A stretch of DNA of 64,000 bases. Source: Superficieibacter sp. HKU1. GTDB lineage: Bacteria; Pseudomonadota; Gammaproteobacteria; Enterobacterales; Enterobacteriaceae. Below, one piece after another: positions 34,812 through 44,284 of the stretch (position 1 is the first letter of the stretch; every line of letters begins with the position of its first letter). The notes below the pieces were generated by a model. The model was given only the letters and a program-made list of their open reading frames with translations, searched no databases and had not been told where the DNA came from. The stretch spans positions 434,001 to 498,000 of the forward strand of contig NZ_CP119754.1 of assembly GCF_029319185.1 (NCBI RefSeq), in the 5' to 3' direction. Both the position numbers and the translations under genes were made by a program.

Positions 34812-35993
34812 TTAGTGCGAAGTCGCCACGCTATGCTGACGATGACGAGTGACAAAACCCAGCGCCAGACACATGACGAATACCACCGCATACAGGCCGT
34901 TTGCGGTCAAAAGCGCTGCCTGTGGACCGCTATGGGCTACGATAGGGCCGGTCACAATAAAGGTCAGCATGGTGCCGATGGTCCCGCAGGTCAGAATAAA
35001 GTTAACCAGCTTCGGCGACGGCAATTTAGTTTGCTGCGATCCGAGGGTAATGATGGTGGTATAGATGGCGCTGGAGAAGAAACCAAGCGTCAGAATAAAC
35101 CACGGCATATGCTCTGGCTGGGCCTTGATGAAGAAATACATCAGTACCGTCGCCACCCCGGCCAGAACGGTCAGAATGCGTTGCAGATCAAAGAAGCGCA
35201 GAACAAAACTGAATACCCACATCCCAACCATGTATGACATCCAGAAATCGCTGACCAGCTTACTGCCATCGTTGAGGTTCATTCCGAGGGCTTTCGCATA
35301 TTCCGGCACCCAGGAGATGAAACCTAACTGGCCGAGGATGTAGCACAGCGCCGCGATGGACAAAAACAGAACGCCGATGCCCCATTTTTCCCGCGTAACC
35401 GGCTGGCTTTCTTTCGGCGCATGTTTACCCAGTGCCGGGAATTCACAGCCGAAGGTCAGAATGAAAATCGCCACGTACACCAGGCCGATGCAGGCATACA
35501 CCCAGTACCACTCGATGCTACGCGCCAGCAGGTAAGCGGCGACCATCGGAAAAATCATTCCCGCCATGCTGAAGAAGGAGTCGGTAAACAGCAGGCGTGA
35601 ACCGCGCTGGCGGCCTTCATACATCTGCGTAACGAGGAAAGTACCAATTGACATGGTAATCCCGCTCACCAGCCCCAGCACAAACATGGCAGCGGAGAAG
35701 AGGGCGAGACTATGGCTGAGCATCAGCCCGGCAACCGCCAGCACCATCAGTATGAAGCCAAAGCGCAGCTGCGTTTTCAATGGCACGATTTCCATCAGCC
35801 AGGCATTCAGGAAGATTGAAATCAGGATCCCTGCGTTCAGAAAAGTAAAAGTATTACTCATGCTGGAAACGGGCAGGTGAAAATAGTTAGCGATATCGCC
35901 CATCACCACTCCGGTGACGATCACCAGTGCACCGGTAAGTGCATAGGAGAAAAAGCTGATCCATGTGAGCTTGATTCTGTTGCTGTTAGTCAT
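34812..35993 (-). CDS. tsgA: TsgA, MFS transporter
   Basis: A 393-residue major facilitator protein with twelve predicted transmembrane segments. The E. coli/Salmonella orthologue was linked to selenite-stimulated expression; the substrate is unproven. It is divergent from ppiA and upstream of nirB, the standard order. The N-terminus MTNSNRIKLTWISFFSYALTGALVIVTG is highly conserved. Confidence 0.95.
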   Translation of the reverse strand: MTNSNRIKLTWISFFSYALTGALVIVTGVVMGDIANYFHLPVSSMSNTFTFLNAGILISIFLNAWLMEIVPLKTQLRFGFILMVLAVAGLMLSHSLALFSAAMFVLGLVSGITMSIGTFLVTQMYEGRQRGSRLLFTDSFFSMAGMIFPMVAAYLLARSIEWYWVYACIGLVYVAIFILTFGCEFPALGKHAPKESQPVTREKWGIGVLFLSIAALCYILGQLGFISWVPEYAKALGMNLNDGSKLVSDFWMSYMVGMWVFSFVLRFFDLQRILTVLAGVATVLMYFFIKAQPEHMPWFILTLGFFSSAIYTTIITLGSQQTKLPSPKLVNFILTCGTIGTMLTFIVTGPIVAHSGPQAALLTANGLYAVVFVMCLALGFVTRHRQHSVATSH

Positions 35994-36114
35994 GTATGGC
36001 CTGTGAATAGATATGTAAAGCGCATTGACTATGCGCCGGGCGGATAGATTTTATGCAATCGAGTGACGCATTTAAATATTTATTACAAAAAGTTTGCACG
36101 CTTACATTCGTTAT

Positions 36115-36130
36115 CGTGATGTTAATCACA
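36115..36130. promoter_or_regulatory. CRP-type site between tsgA and ppiA
   Basis: CGTGATGTTAATCACA fits TGTGA-N6-TCACA with one mismatch. It lies in the 278-base divergent region, about 140 bases before the ppiA start. E. coli ppiA is known to have CRP-dependent promoters. Confidence 0.65.
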
Positions 36131-36271
36131 TTATGTTGTGCGGCGCGCCGTTCTTATGGCAGTTACAACTATTTCAGCAGCGTAAAATTAAGTAAAAGGC
36201 TGGCCTGGGGGGGAAAGCCTCTTTAGAATCAAGCCACTTGCTTTCGTTGCTGCCCCCGTTAAGGAAATCAC

Positions 36272-36844
36272 ATGCTCAAAACCACTCTGGCTGCGGTTGT
36301 TACCGTTTTCACACTCTCAGCACTTTCTTCGGCAGCCCTCGCTGCAAAAGGCGACCCGCACGTCCTGTTAACCACCTCGGCGGGCAATATTGAGCTGGAG
36401 CTGGATAGCCAGAAAGCGCCAGTATCGGTCAAAAACTTTCTCGATTATGTTAACAGCGGCTTTTATAACAACACCACTTTTCACCGTGTGATCCCGGGCT
36501 TTATGGTGCAGGGCGGCGGTTTTAATGAGCAAATGCAGCAGAAGCAGCCGAATCCGCCGATTAAAAACGAAGCGGACAACGGCTTACGTAATACCCGCGG
36601 CACCGTTGCGATGGCGCGTACTGCCGACAAAGACAGCGCCACCAGCCAGTTTTTCATCAACGTTGCGGATAACGCCTTCCTCGATCATGGTCAGCGCGAC
36701 TTCGGTTACGCCGTTTTTGCTAAAGTCGTGAAGGGCATGGACGTTGCCGATAAAATTTCCCAGGCTCCGTCGCACGATGTGGGTCCTTATCAGAACGTAC
36801 CGACAAAACCGATTGTGATCCTGTCGGCGAAAGTACTGCCGTAA
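36272..36844 (+). CDS. ppiA: Periplasmic cyclophilin A (PPIase)
   Basis: Peptidyl-prolyl cis-trans isomerase of 190 residues. Signal peptide about residues 1-24 (ending ALAAKG). Cyclophilin core shows FHRVIPGFMVQGGGF, TSQFFINVADN and HGQRDFGYAVFAKVVKGM, including the catalytic arginine in FHRV. Preceded by a good AAGGAAA Shine-Dalgarno. Helps folding in the periplasm; not essential. Confidence 0.97.
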   Translation: MLKTTLAAVVTVFTLSALSSAALAAKGDPHVLLTTSAGNIELELDSQKAPVSVKNFLDYVNSGFYNNTTFHRVIPGFMVQGGGFNEQMQQKQPNPPIKNEADNGLRNTRGTVAMARTADKDSATSQFFINVADNAFLDHGQRDFGYAVFAKVVKGMDVADKISQAPSHDVGPYQNVPTKPIVILSAKVLP

Positions 36845-36950
36845 TCGTTTCCGACGCGGATCGCCCGATCCGCGTCACCCTGCTTCCCTGCGCAACCTGA
36901 AAATGATGCTTATACTTGAGGCACATAAGGGCACAATCAGGGAGGTCAGC

Positions 36951-37118
36951 ATGAAAAAGCTCACTGACAAACAAAAAACCCGTCTCTGGGAACAACGGCG
37001 TAATGAAAATTTTCAGGCCAGCCGCCGTCTTGAAGGCGTTGATATTCCTTTGCAGTCGCTGACGGCGGAGGATGCGCTGGCGCGTCTTGAGGAACTCAGG
37101 AGGCACTATGAGCGATAA
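36951..37118 (+). CDS. yhfG: YhfG, FicA-type antitoxin of Fic
   Basis: A 55-residue protein starting MKKLTDKQKTRLWEQRR. It contains SRRLEG at residues 24-29, which fits the inhibitory motif S/T-x-x-x-E-G/N of class I Fic antitoxins, where the glutamate blocks the ATP gamma-phosphate site of the toxin. The start at 36951 follows GGAGG. The frame is open further upstream, but that part is not conserved. Its end overlaps fic by 11 bases. Confidence 0.9.
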   Translation: MKKLTDKQKTRLWEQRRNENFQASRRLEGVDIPLQSLTAEDALARLEELRRHYER

Positions 37119-37710
37119 ATATGGCGACGGGCGCGACCCTTATCTTTATCCCGGTATAAACGTGCTGCGCAACCGGCTCGGCATTCGTCAGGATAAACGG
37201 CTGGAACAGGCAGCGTACGACTTGACCGCATTGCGGGCGGCCACCATTGAGCTGGGGCCGCAGGTTAGAGGATTGCCGCATCTGTGCGCCATTCATCGTC
37301 ACCTCTATCAGGATGTTTTCGACTGGGCCGGGCACCTACGGGAAATCGACATTTACAAGGACGACACGCGTTTTTGTAATTTTCAGTATATCGAAAACGA
37401 AGGCAATGCCCTGATGCAGGCGCTGGAAGAGGAAGAGTATCTGGCGGGGCTGGAGAAAAGCGAATTTATCGCCCGTCTGGCGCACTACTACTGCGAGATT
37501 AACGTCCTGCATCCTTTCCGCCTTGGTAACGGTCTGGCGCAGCGTATCTTCTTCGAACAACTGGCGATCCACGCCGGATACGTGCTCGACTGGCGCGATA
37601 TTGACGTTGAAGCCTGGCGGCAGGCTAACCAGAGCGGTGCCATGGGCGATCTCGCGCCGCTGGAAGCGATTTTCGCCGACGTGGTGAGCGAGGCGGGTGA
37701 ATCGGCATAA
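37108..37710 (+). CDS. fic: Fic domain protein (FicT)
   Basis: A 200-residue Fic protein of the AMP-transferase family. The Fic motif at residues 135-146 is HPFRLGNGLAQR: the catalytic His135 and Gly-Asn-Gly core are present, but the acidic metal ligand (D/E) at position 139 is Leu and the Arg at 143 is Leu. E. coli Fic is similarly degenerate as I recall, so weak or altered activity is likely. Start at 37108 within yhfG. Paired with the YhfG antitoxin. Confidence 0.93.
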   Translation: MSDKYGDGRDPYLYPGINVLRNRLGIRQDKRLEQAAYDLTALRAATIELGPQVRGLPHLCAIHRHLYQDVFDWAGHLREIDIYKDDTRFCNFQYIENEGNALMQALEEEEYLAGLEKSEFIARLAHYYCEINVLHPFRLGNGLAQRIFFEQLAIHAGYVLDWRDIDVEAWRQANQSGAMGDLAPLEAIFADVVSEAGESA

Positions 37711-37866
37711 CGTTCAGTAATACTCCGCACGGATCGGCGATATCCGAGGCCGTGCGGGGGAGTTAAGCTAAAATGTCGCGAACGGCAAGGCCATCCCGCC
37801 GCGCAACGTGGCGCTTTGTCAGCAATTTGCTACCATACCCGCCTTACTTCACTCGTGTATCACACT

Positions 37867-38430
37867 ATGCTGCTCATCATCGACAACTACGATTCTTTTA
37901 CCTGGAACCTGTTTCAGTACTTCAGTGAACTGGGGGCTGAGGTGCTGGTGCGCCGCAATGACGAGCTAACGCTGGCAGAACTTGCCGCGCTTAATCCGCG
38001 CAGGATTGTTATTTCCCCCGGTCCCTGTACGCCGGATGAAGCGGGTATTTCGCTGGAAACGATCCGCTGCTATGCGGGCAGATTGCCTATTCTTGGCGTT
38101 TGCCTCGGTCATCAGGCCATTGCCCAGGCATTTGGGGCGACCATTGTGCGGGCGGCAAACGTCATGCACGGCAAAACCTCGCCGGTCACGCATAACGGCA
38201 GCGGCGTATTTTGCGGGCTAAATAATCCGCTGACCGTAACGCGCTATCATTCGCTGGTGATCGATCCGCCGACGCTGCCGGCATGCTTCGAGGTGACCGC
38301 CTGGAGTGACACGCAGGAGATTATGGGTATCCGGCATCAGGAATGGGATCTGGAAGGCGTACAGTTTCACCCGGAGAGTATCCTCAGCGAGCAGGGGCAT
38401 CAGCTGCTGGCTAATTTCCTCCATCGCTGA
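37867..38430 (+). CDS. pabA: Aminodeoxychorismate synthase, glutaminase subunit
   Basis: PabA of 187 residues supplies ammonia from glutamine to PabB for 4-amino-4-deoxychorismate in folate synthesis. Type I glutaminase motifs: the catalytic Cys79 in GVCLGHQ, and His/Glu in QFHPESIL near 168-172. The start at 37867 gives the conserved MLLIIDNYDSFTWNL; the open frame to 37816 is not conserved. 88 bases separate it from argD, where ARG boxes lie. Confidence 0.96.
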   Translation: MLLIIDNYDSFTWNLFQYFSELGAEVLVRRNDELTLAELAALNPRRIVISPGPCTPDEAGISLETIRCYAGRLPILGVCLGHQAIAQAFGATIVRAANVMHGKTSPVTHNGSGVFCGLNNPLTVTRYHSLVIDPPTLPACFEVTAWSDTQEIMGIRHQEWDLEGVQFHPESILSEQGHQLLANFLHR

Positions 38431-38445
38431 TTTATAGTTGCCTTC

Positions 38446-38464
38446 AAGTGATTTTTTATGCATA
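38446..38464 (+). promoter_or_regulatory. First ARG box of argD
   Basis: AAGTGATTTTTTATGCATA resembles the ArgR operator half-palindrome arrangement and is paired with a second site 21 bases downstream, as expected for hexameric ArgR. Nearly the same as the E. coli argD sites as I remember them. Confidence 0.7.
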
Positions 38465-38466
38465 TT

Positions 38467-38485
38467 TTGTGATTATAATATCACA
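38467..38485 (+). promoter_or_regulatory. Second ARG box of argD
   Basis: TTGTGATTATAATATCACA is a strong palindrome centred 42 bases before the argD start, with the ArgR-type AT-rich core. Arginine-bound ArgR should repress argD from this pair. Confidence 0.75.
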
Positions 38486-38517
38486 TTCATTTCTGCATGA
38501 AGAAGGGTGGGCATAAC

Positions 38518-39738
38518 ATGGCAACTGAACAACCGGCAATAACGCGCGCAACGTTTGATGAAGTGATCCTGCCGATTTATGCACCGGCGGAGTTTATTCC
38601 GGTTAAAGGGCTGGGTAGCCGGGTGTGGGATCAGCAGGGCAAAGAGTACGTTGATTTCGCAGGCGGGATTGCGGTGACCGCGCTGGGGCACTGTCATCCG
38701 GCGCTGGTGGACGCGCTGAAAACGCAGGGCGAGACGCTGTGGCACACCAGTAACGTGTTTACCAATGAGCCTGCGCTGCGTCTCGGACGTAAGATTGTCG
38801 ATGCCACCTTTGCCGAGCGCGTAGTGTTTATGAACTCCGGCACGGAAGCGAACGAGACCGCCTTTAAGCTGGCGCGTCATTATGCCTGCGTGCGCCACAG
38901 TCCGTTCAAAAGCAAAATCATTGCCTTTCATAACGCCTTTCACGGTCGCTCGCTGTTTACCGTCTCCGTCGGTGGACAGCCGAAATACTCCGACGGCTTT
39001 GGACCAAAACCGGCGGATATTATTCACGTGCCATTTAACGATCTGCATGCGGTAAAAGCGGTGATGGACGATCACACCTGCGCCGTGGTCGTTGAGCCAA
39101 TCCAGGGCGAAGGCGGCGTGACGGCAGCGACGCCGGAATTTCTGCAAGGCCTGCGCGACCTGTGCGATCAACATCAGGCGCTGCTGGTATTTGACGAAGT
39201 GCAGTGCGGGATGGGCCGTACCGGCGATCTGTTTGCCTATATGCACTATGGCGTCACGCCGGATATTCTTACCAGCGCCAAAGCGCTGGGCGGCGGCTTC
39301 CCGATCAGCGCCATGCTGACCACTCACGAGATTGCCAGCGCTTTTCACGCCGGATCGCACGGTTCGACCTACGGCGGCAACCCGCTGGCCTGCGCCGTGG
39401 CAGGTGCGGCGTTCGATATCATCAATACGCCGGAGGTTCTTAACGGCGTGAACGCTAAGCGCCAGCGGTTTGTTGAGCATTTGCAGCAAATGAATGAGAA
39501 ATACGCGCTGTTCAGCGATATTCGCGGAATGGGGCTATTGATCGGTGCCGAGCTGAAACCGCAATTTAAAGGCCGGGCGCGGGATTTCCTGTACGCCGCC
39601 GCAGACGAAGGCGTGATGGTGCTTAACGCCGGACCTGACGTTATGCGCTTCGCCCCGTCGCTGGTGGTGGATGAGGCCGATATTGACGAAGGGATGCAAC
39701 GTTTTGCGCAGGCGGTAGAGCACCTCGTTAACGCTTAG
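38518..39738 (+). CDS. argD: Acetylornithine/succinyldiaminopimelate aminotransferase
   Basis: PLP aminotransferase of 406 residues acting in arginine synthesis and in lysine synthesis (DapC activity). PLP lysine is Lys255 in LTSAKALGGGFP. The start at 38518 gives MATEQPAITRATFDE, matching E. coli; the ATG at 38497 is less conserved. Its last 11 bases overlap the 3' end of yhfK on the other strand. Confidence 0.97.
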   Translation: MATEQPAITRATFDEVILPIYAPAEFIPVKGLGSRVWDQQGKEYVDFAGGIAVTALGHCHPALVDALKTQGETLWHTSNVFTNEPALRLGRKIVDATFAERVVFMNSGTEANETAFKLARHYACVRHSPFKSKIIAFHNAFHGRSLFTVSVGGQPKYSDGFGPKPADIIHVPFNDLHAVKAVMDDHTCAVVVEPIQGEGGVTAATPEFLQGLRDLCDQHQALLVFDEVQCGMGRTGDLFAYMHYGVTPDILTSAKALGGGFPISAMLTTHEIASAFHAGSHGSTYGGNPLACAVAGAAFDIINTPEVLNGVNAKRQRFVEHLQQMNEKYALFSDIRGMGLLIGAELKPQFKGRARDFLYAAADEGVMVLNAGPDVMRFAPSLVVDEADIDEGMQRFAQAVEHLVNA

Positions 39739-41815
39739 CGCCGCTGGACGCTCTGCTCAGCCAGATCCCGTGATGCGGGCGCTGACGCCATGCGACTGAA
39801 GAGATAGTATGCATGGTGTTCAGATGCCCGAGTATGCGCTCAAGATGCCGTTCCACGGTGCTGAGCGGGCCTTGCGGCGCGCCCTCCGGTGCTTCCAGAA
39901 TGTTTACATTCCCTGCGCTTCCCGACCCTTCCGAATCAAGACGCTGCTGGCAGCGTTGAATGGCAATTTCACAGGATTGCAGATAGCGTTCCGCCAGATC
40001 CGGCGTCAGCATATTATGCTCGCGAGCAAGCGTCGTCATCGCGTTAATATGCTCGACGATAAACTGGCTGTGGGTGACCCAGAGTTTCATGTCGGCCAGA
40101 TACTGCGTATTAAAACCCGGCTCCTGCATCGCCTGGTTCAGTGAGTTAAATAAGGTATTGTGCGCCTGATTTACCCGCATCCGCTGATACGCGAGCGTGG
40201 GTGCCTGCGGATCGTTGCTTAAAATCAGACGCAGCGCCTCCTGATCCGCTTCCAGCGCACCGTGGGCATTCTGCCGCAGCAGGCCGCTTTGCCACTGTGG
40301 CCACAGCCAGACCATTCCGCCAAAGGCGATCAGGCAGCCCAGCGCGGTATCGATCATCCGCGGCAGAATAAACTGTTCACCGTTGAGGTTAATAAGCTGA
40401 AGGGTATACACGGCGGTGACGGTAAAACCAATCATCGCCCAGCCGTAATTTTTTCGCAGGATCAAATAGCTGGCAATGGTAATCACCAGCATCGCGCAGA
40501 GGGTAAAACCATCCGGCACCTTAAAGTGCAGGGTCGCGCCCGCAATCACCAGCCCGACCAGCGTGCCCAGCGTTCGGTGCAGGATCCGCACTCGCGTCGC
40601 ACCATAGCCGTTTTGCGTCACGAACATAATGGTCATTAAGATCCAGTAGGGCTTGGGCAGATGCAGCACGCTTCCTGCCAGGCTGGCGATGCTGAGCATC
40701 ACGCTAAGACGGGCCGACGTACGCAGCGCGGGAGATTTCAGTGATAAATAGTTTTTGAGCGCCGACCACAAGGGCAGACGACGCTGACGATCGGCCATTA
40801 AATCGCGCGGATAAAGCGGACGCAGCGTTTTCAGCACGCGGGCGATGCGGCTAAAGTGCCAGGCGCAAAACTGGCCGACGGGATTATCCGGATTCTGCCG
40901 GGCGATTTTCTCCAGCGCGCCAATTTGTTTCTCCATATTGAAGCGCCCGGAATAGTGGTGATAAAGGATGTCATCCGCCATCACGCGCAGGCGAGCAGAC
41001 ACGGTCTGCGCATTCCAGCGGATCACCGCTTCCGCGTGGCTTTGCTCCACCAGCTTTTGCACCTCTTCCGGCTGGTGCAGGCTGACGGAGATATGCTCCT
41101 GTAAATCCAGCGCCATCTGGAACATCCAGCGCAGCCGCCGGTAGTTATGATGCTTTTTCTCCGACAACATATAGAGCTGCTGATAGCACTGGGTAATGAG
41201 ATCCACCGTTTTTTGCTGACGCGCCAGCAATGGCGGCAGCGCTTTTTCCGGATCGGCGTGCTGGGTCAGCATGCTGTATTTAGTCTCGCAGTAGTCCGCC
41301 AGCTGTCGGTAAAGCAGGCTTAGCGATTCGCGCAGCGGCTGTTCGCGCCACAGCCAGAACCAGAACCAGTTAAACAGGCCATACCAGACCGTACCGGTCG
41401 CATACAGGAGCATTGGCTCCCACACCGGCACTGAACCCGCCAGGCTCAGGGTGAAGATAGCGGCAATTAACGAAGCGGGAAGCAGGCGTGCATGAAGAGG
41501 GCTGATCTCCGCCGTAACGCCGAGTATCAGCGCCAGCGCGGTCAGGACCAGCGGCAGCGGCGCACCCTGCGCCAGCAGAAGCTGAACGGCAAGGCTACTG
41601 CCAGCAAACAGCGAACCGCCAATAATCAGACGTTTAAAAAAACGCTTATGCGGTGTATCAAGACCGGCAATATTGCAGCAGGCGGGAACCAGGGAAAATA
41701 GCAGACCGTACTGGAGGTGGCCGATAATCAGACCTGTAGCCACGGGCAAACACAACACCAGCGTTTGACGTAGTGCGTAGTTCACTTCCGGGTGATAGAT
41801 AAGCCTGCGCCACAT
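39728..41815 (-). CDS. yhfK: YhfK, YccS/FUSC-family membrane protein
   Basis: A 695-residue inner-membrane protein with two blocks of about five to six transmembrane segments (near residues 15-145 and 385-510) and a cytoplasmic/helical domain between and after them, as in YccS and the FusC/AaeB efflux family. Substrate is unknown. Lies downstream of crp (42-base gap) and converges with argD, overlapping by 11 bases. E. coli YhfK is the same size. Confidence 0.92.
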   Translation of the reverse strand: MWRRLIYHPEVNYALRQTLVLCLPVATGLIIGHLQYGLLFSLVPACCNIAGLDTPHKRFFKRLIIGGSLFAGSSLAVQLLLAQGAPLPLVLTALALILGVTAEISPLHARLLPASLIAAIFTLSLAGSVPVWEPMLLYATGTVWYGLFNWFWFWLWREQPLRESLSLLYRQLADYCETKYSMLTQHADPEKALPPLLARQQKTVDLITQCYQQLYMLSEKKHHNYRRLRWMFQMALDLQEHISVSLHQPEEVQKLVEQSHAEAVIRWNAQTVSARLRVMADDILYHHYSGRFNMEKQIGALEKIARQNPDNPVGQFCAWHFSRIARVLKTLRPLYPRDLMADRQRRLPLWSALKNYLSLKSPALRTSARLSVMLSIASLAGSVLHLPKPYWILMTIMFVTQNGYGATRVRILHRTLGTLVGLVIAGATLHFKVPDGFTLCAMLVITIASYLILRKNYGWAMIGFTVTAVYTLQLINLNGEQFILPRMIDTALGCLIAFGGMVWLWPQWQSGLLRQNAHGALEADQEALRLILSNDPQAPTLAYQRMRVNQAHNTLFNSLNQAMQEPGFNTQYLADMKLWVTHSQFIVEHINAMTTLAREHNMLTPDLAERYLQSCEIAIQRCQQRLDSEGSGSAGNVNILEAPEGAPQGPLSTVERHLERILGHLNTMHTISSVAWRQRPHHGIWLSRASSGAKR

Positions 41816-41857
41816 AGAATTTATCGGCGCATTGCAGTGAATGCGCCGGGGTCGAGC

Positions 41858-42490
41858 TTAGCGAGTGCCGTAGACGACGATAGTTTTACCGTGCGCGGAG
41901 ATCAGGCTCTGGTCTTCCAGCATTTTGAGGATGCGGCCCACCGTTTCACGAGAGCAACCGACGATCTGGCCGATCTCCTGACGGGTGATTTTGATCTGCA
42001 TACCATCCGGGTGGGTCATGGCGTCCGGCTGTTTCGCCAGGTTAAGCAGCGTCTGCGCAATACGACCGGTGACGTCGAGGAAAGCAAGGTTGCCCACTTT
42101 TTCGGACGTCACCTGTAAACGGCGTGCCATCTGTGCGGAAAGGCGCATCAGGATATCCGGATTCACCTGGATCAGCTGACGGAATTTTTTGTAGGAGATT
42201 TCCGCGACTTCACAGGCGGTTTTTGCACGCACCCAGGCGCTACGTTCCTGGCCCTCTTCGAATAGGCCCAGTTCACCGATAAAATCGCCCTGGTTGAGAT
42301 AAGAAAGGATCATCTCTTTCCCTTCCTCGTCTTTAATCAGCACTGCCACGGAGCCTTTGACGATGTAATACAGCGTCTCCGCTTTTTCACCCTGGTGAAT
42401 CAGCGTGCTCTTTGAAGGGTACTTATGTATGTGGCAATGAGACAAGAACCATTCGAGAGTCGGGTCTGTTTGCGGTTTGCCAAGCACCAT
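41858..42490 (-). CDS. crp: cAMP receptor protein
   Basis: Global regulator of carbon use, 210 residues, essentially identical in sequence to E. coli CRP. N-terminal cAMP-binding domain contains GELGLFEEGQERSAWVRAKT with the Arg-Ser contacts to cAMP. The C-terminal helix-turn-helix is ITRQEIGQIVGCSRETVGRILKMLE. Forms a dimer binding TGTGA-N6-TCACA, a site of which is seen before ppiA. Divergent from yhfA across 307 bases. Confidence 0.99.
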   Translation of the reverse strand: MVLGKPQTDPTLEWFLSHCHIHKYPSKSTLIHQGEKAETLYYIVKGSVAVLIKDEEGKEMILSYLNQGDFIGELGLFEEGQERSAWVRAKTACEVAEISYKKFRQLIQVNPDILMRLSAQMARRLQVTSEKVGNLAFLDVTGRIAQTLLNLAKQPDAMTHPDGMQIKITRQEIGQIVGCSRETVGRILKMLEDQSLISAHGKTIVVYGTR

Positions 42491-42797
42491 GCGCGGTTAT
42501 CCTCTGTTATAAGCTATCTCCGGCGGCTAAACGACGTTGCCTCCGGGGTTGCAATCGTTTTCTTCCCGCTGACGGGAAGTTGACTGTCGGTATGCTCCGC
42601 AGTCGTTAATCTGATGTCCTTTGCATCTATGTATGCGCAAAGTCAATGTATCACTGTAGCATCCCGTCTGTTTTAGCATAGCTTTTGCCGCCTGTCTCCT
42701 GGTGTCTCGCTTCAGCATGACGCAGGTCGCCTTCCGTTGCGAGAATTGTTATGTGCGCGTAATCTGTGAAGAAAATGGCGACACTGGAGTGGATATT
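42491..42797. promoter_or_regulatory. crp-yhfA divergent promoter region
   Basis: These 307 bases hold both promoters and the long crp 5' leader, as in E. coli, where CRP autoregulates. I could not place a confident CRP site by eye. No further gene is visible; the upstream extension of yhfA into this region lacks family support. Confidence 0.5.
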
Positions 42798-43202
42798 ATG
42801 CAAGCGCGAGTGAAATGGGTTGAAGGGTTAACGTTTCTGGGTGAGTCGGCTTCCGGGCACCAGATTTTGATGGACGGTAACTCCGGTGATAAAGCGCCCA
42901 GCCCGATGGAAATGGTGCTGATGGCCGCGGGAGGATGCAGCGCAATCGACGTGGTGTCGATCCTGCAAAAAGGGCGTCAGGCGGTGACAAACTGTGAGGT
43001 TAAACTGACGTCTGAACGCCGTGAAGAGGCCCCTCGTTTATTTACCCATATCAATTTGCACTTTATGGTTACGGGGCAGGATCTGAAAGAGAGCGCCGTC
43101 GCCCGCGCGGTCGATCTTTCTGCGGAGAAATATTGCTCTGTGGCGTTGATGCTGGGTAAAGCGGTGAATATTACCCATTCGTATGAGGTAGTCGCAGGGT
43201 AG
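42798..43202 (+). CDS. yhfA: YhfA, OsmC-family protein
   Basis: A 134-residue OsmC/Ohr-type protein. The start at 42798 gives MQARVKWVEGLTFLGES, as in E. coli. Redox cysteines expected in the family are visible as GGCSAIDVVSIL and EKYCSVALML. Its physiological substrate is not known; organic peroxides are usual for the family. Divergent from crp and followed by a BIME. Confidence 0.94.
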   Translation: MQARVKWVEGLTFLGESASGHQILMDGNSGDKAPSPMEMVLMAAGGCSAIDVVSILQKGRQAVTNCEVKLTSERREEAPRLFTHINLHFMVTGQDLKESAVARAVDLSAEKYCSVALMLGKAVNITHSYEVVAG

Positions 43203-43264
43203 GGTTAACGTCCACCGTGTTACCATGTTGCCCGCGTTTGCGGTGTATCGCAGGCAACCGCATC

Positions 43265-43380
43265 GTTGTTATGCCGGGTGGCGGCTTCGCCTTACCCGGC
43301 CTACGAAAACCATCAATATCAATACGTTAATCGCAATTCACAGGCCCGTGCAAGCGCAGCGCCGCCGGGCAAAGGGCACG
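43265..43380. repeat. BIME between yhfA and prkB
   Basis: Paired REP sequences GCCGGGTGGCGGCTTCGCCT and, inverted, GCGCAGCGCCGCCGGGCAAA with a short spacer. They lie between convergent yhfA and prkB. Confidence 0.8.
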
Positions 43381-43388
43381 CCCTCTCG

Positions 43389-44258
43389 TTATTCTATTTT
43401 TTTGCCTTCCATCAGCCGCTGCACCAGCGGCAGCATAATCAGCTCCATCGCCAGCCCCATTTTTCCGCCGGGCACCACCAGGGTATTGATATGGGAAATA
43501 AACGATCCCTGAAGCATCGCCAGCAGCCACGGGAAATCGATCCCTTCCAGATTGCGAAAATGAATAACGACAAAGCTTTCATCCAGCGACGGGATGCCTT
43601 TCGCGGCGAACGGGTTGGAGGTGTCGACGGTCGGCACCCGCTGAAAGTTAATATGCGTGCGCGAAAACTGCGGCGTAATGAAGTTAATGTAATCCTCCAT
43701 TGAACGCACCACCGAGTCCATCACCGCCTCGCGGGAGTGTCCGCGTTCGCTGGTATCGCGAATGAGCTTCTGGATCCATTCGAGGTTAACAATCGGCACC
43801 ACGCCCACCAGCAAATCGACATGGCGTGCGACATCGTGCTGCGGGGTGACCACGCCGCCGTGCAATCCCTCGTAAAACAGCACGTCGGTCGGTTCCGGCA
43901 GCGGTTGCCATGGGGTAAACGTGCCCGGTATCTGGTTCCACGGCACGGCTTCGTCATAGGTATGCAGATACTTTCGCGCCTGGCCTGTACCGGAATGACC
44001 ATATTCAATAAACGTGTGTTCCAGCAGGCCAAAGTCGTTGGCTTCGGGGCCGAAATAGCTGATATGCCGACCCAGATCGCGCGCCTTACGGATCGCCATG
44101 TCCATTTCCGGGCGGGTATAGCGATGAAAACTATCCCCTTCGACTTCCGCCGCATGCAGGTTGAGCTGGGAAAAAATCTTACGGAAGGCGAGACTGGTGG
44201 TAGTGGTTCCCGCACCGCTGGAACCCGTTACCGCAATCACCGGATGTTTGGCAGACAT
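43389..44258 (-). CDS. prkB: PrkB, phosphoribulokinase-like P-loop kinase
   Basis: A 289-residue kinase related to phosphoribulokinase. The Walker A motif GSSGAGTTTT (residues 13-22) begins the protein. Enteric bacteria do not run the Calvin cycle, so the real substrate is unknown. Forms a run with yheU and yheT in the same orientation, 26 bases from yheU. Same length as E. coli PrkB. Confidence 0.95.
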   Translation of the reverse strand: MSAKHPVIAVTGSSGAGTTTTSLAFRKIFSQLNLHAAEVEGDSFHRYTRPEMDMAIRKARDLGRHISYFGPEANDFGLLEHTFIEYGHSGTGQARKYLHTYDEAVPWNQIPGTFTPWQPLPEPTDVLFYEGLHGGVVTPQHDVARHVDLLVGVVPIVNLEWIQKLIRDTSERGHSREAVMDSVVRSMEDYINFITPQFSRTHINFQRVPTVDTSNPFAAKGIPSLDESFVVIHFRNLEGIDFPWLLAMLQGSFISHINTLVVPGGKMGLAMELIMLPLVQRLMEGKKIE

Positions 44259-44284
44259 AGCAACTCCCTGAGTAATCAGTAAAA

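Noticed and set aside
38473..39489. 338-codon minus-strand frame opposite argD
   Set aside because: Antisense shadow of argD; no start site or domain.
42702..42797. Upstream extension of yhfA with CENCYVRVICEENG
   Set aside because: The family start is at 42798; the extension runs through the crp-yhfA promoter region.
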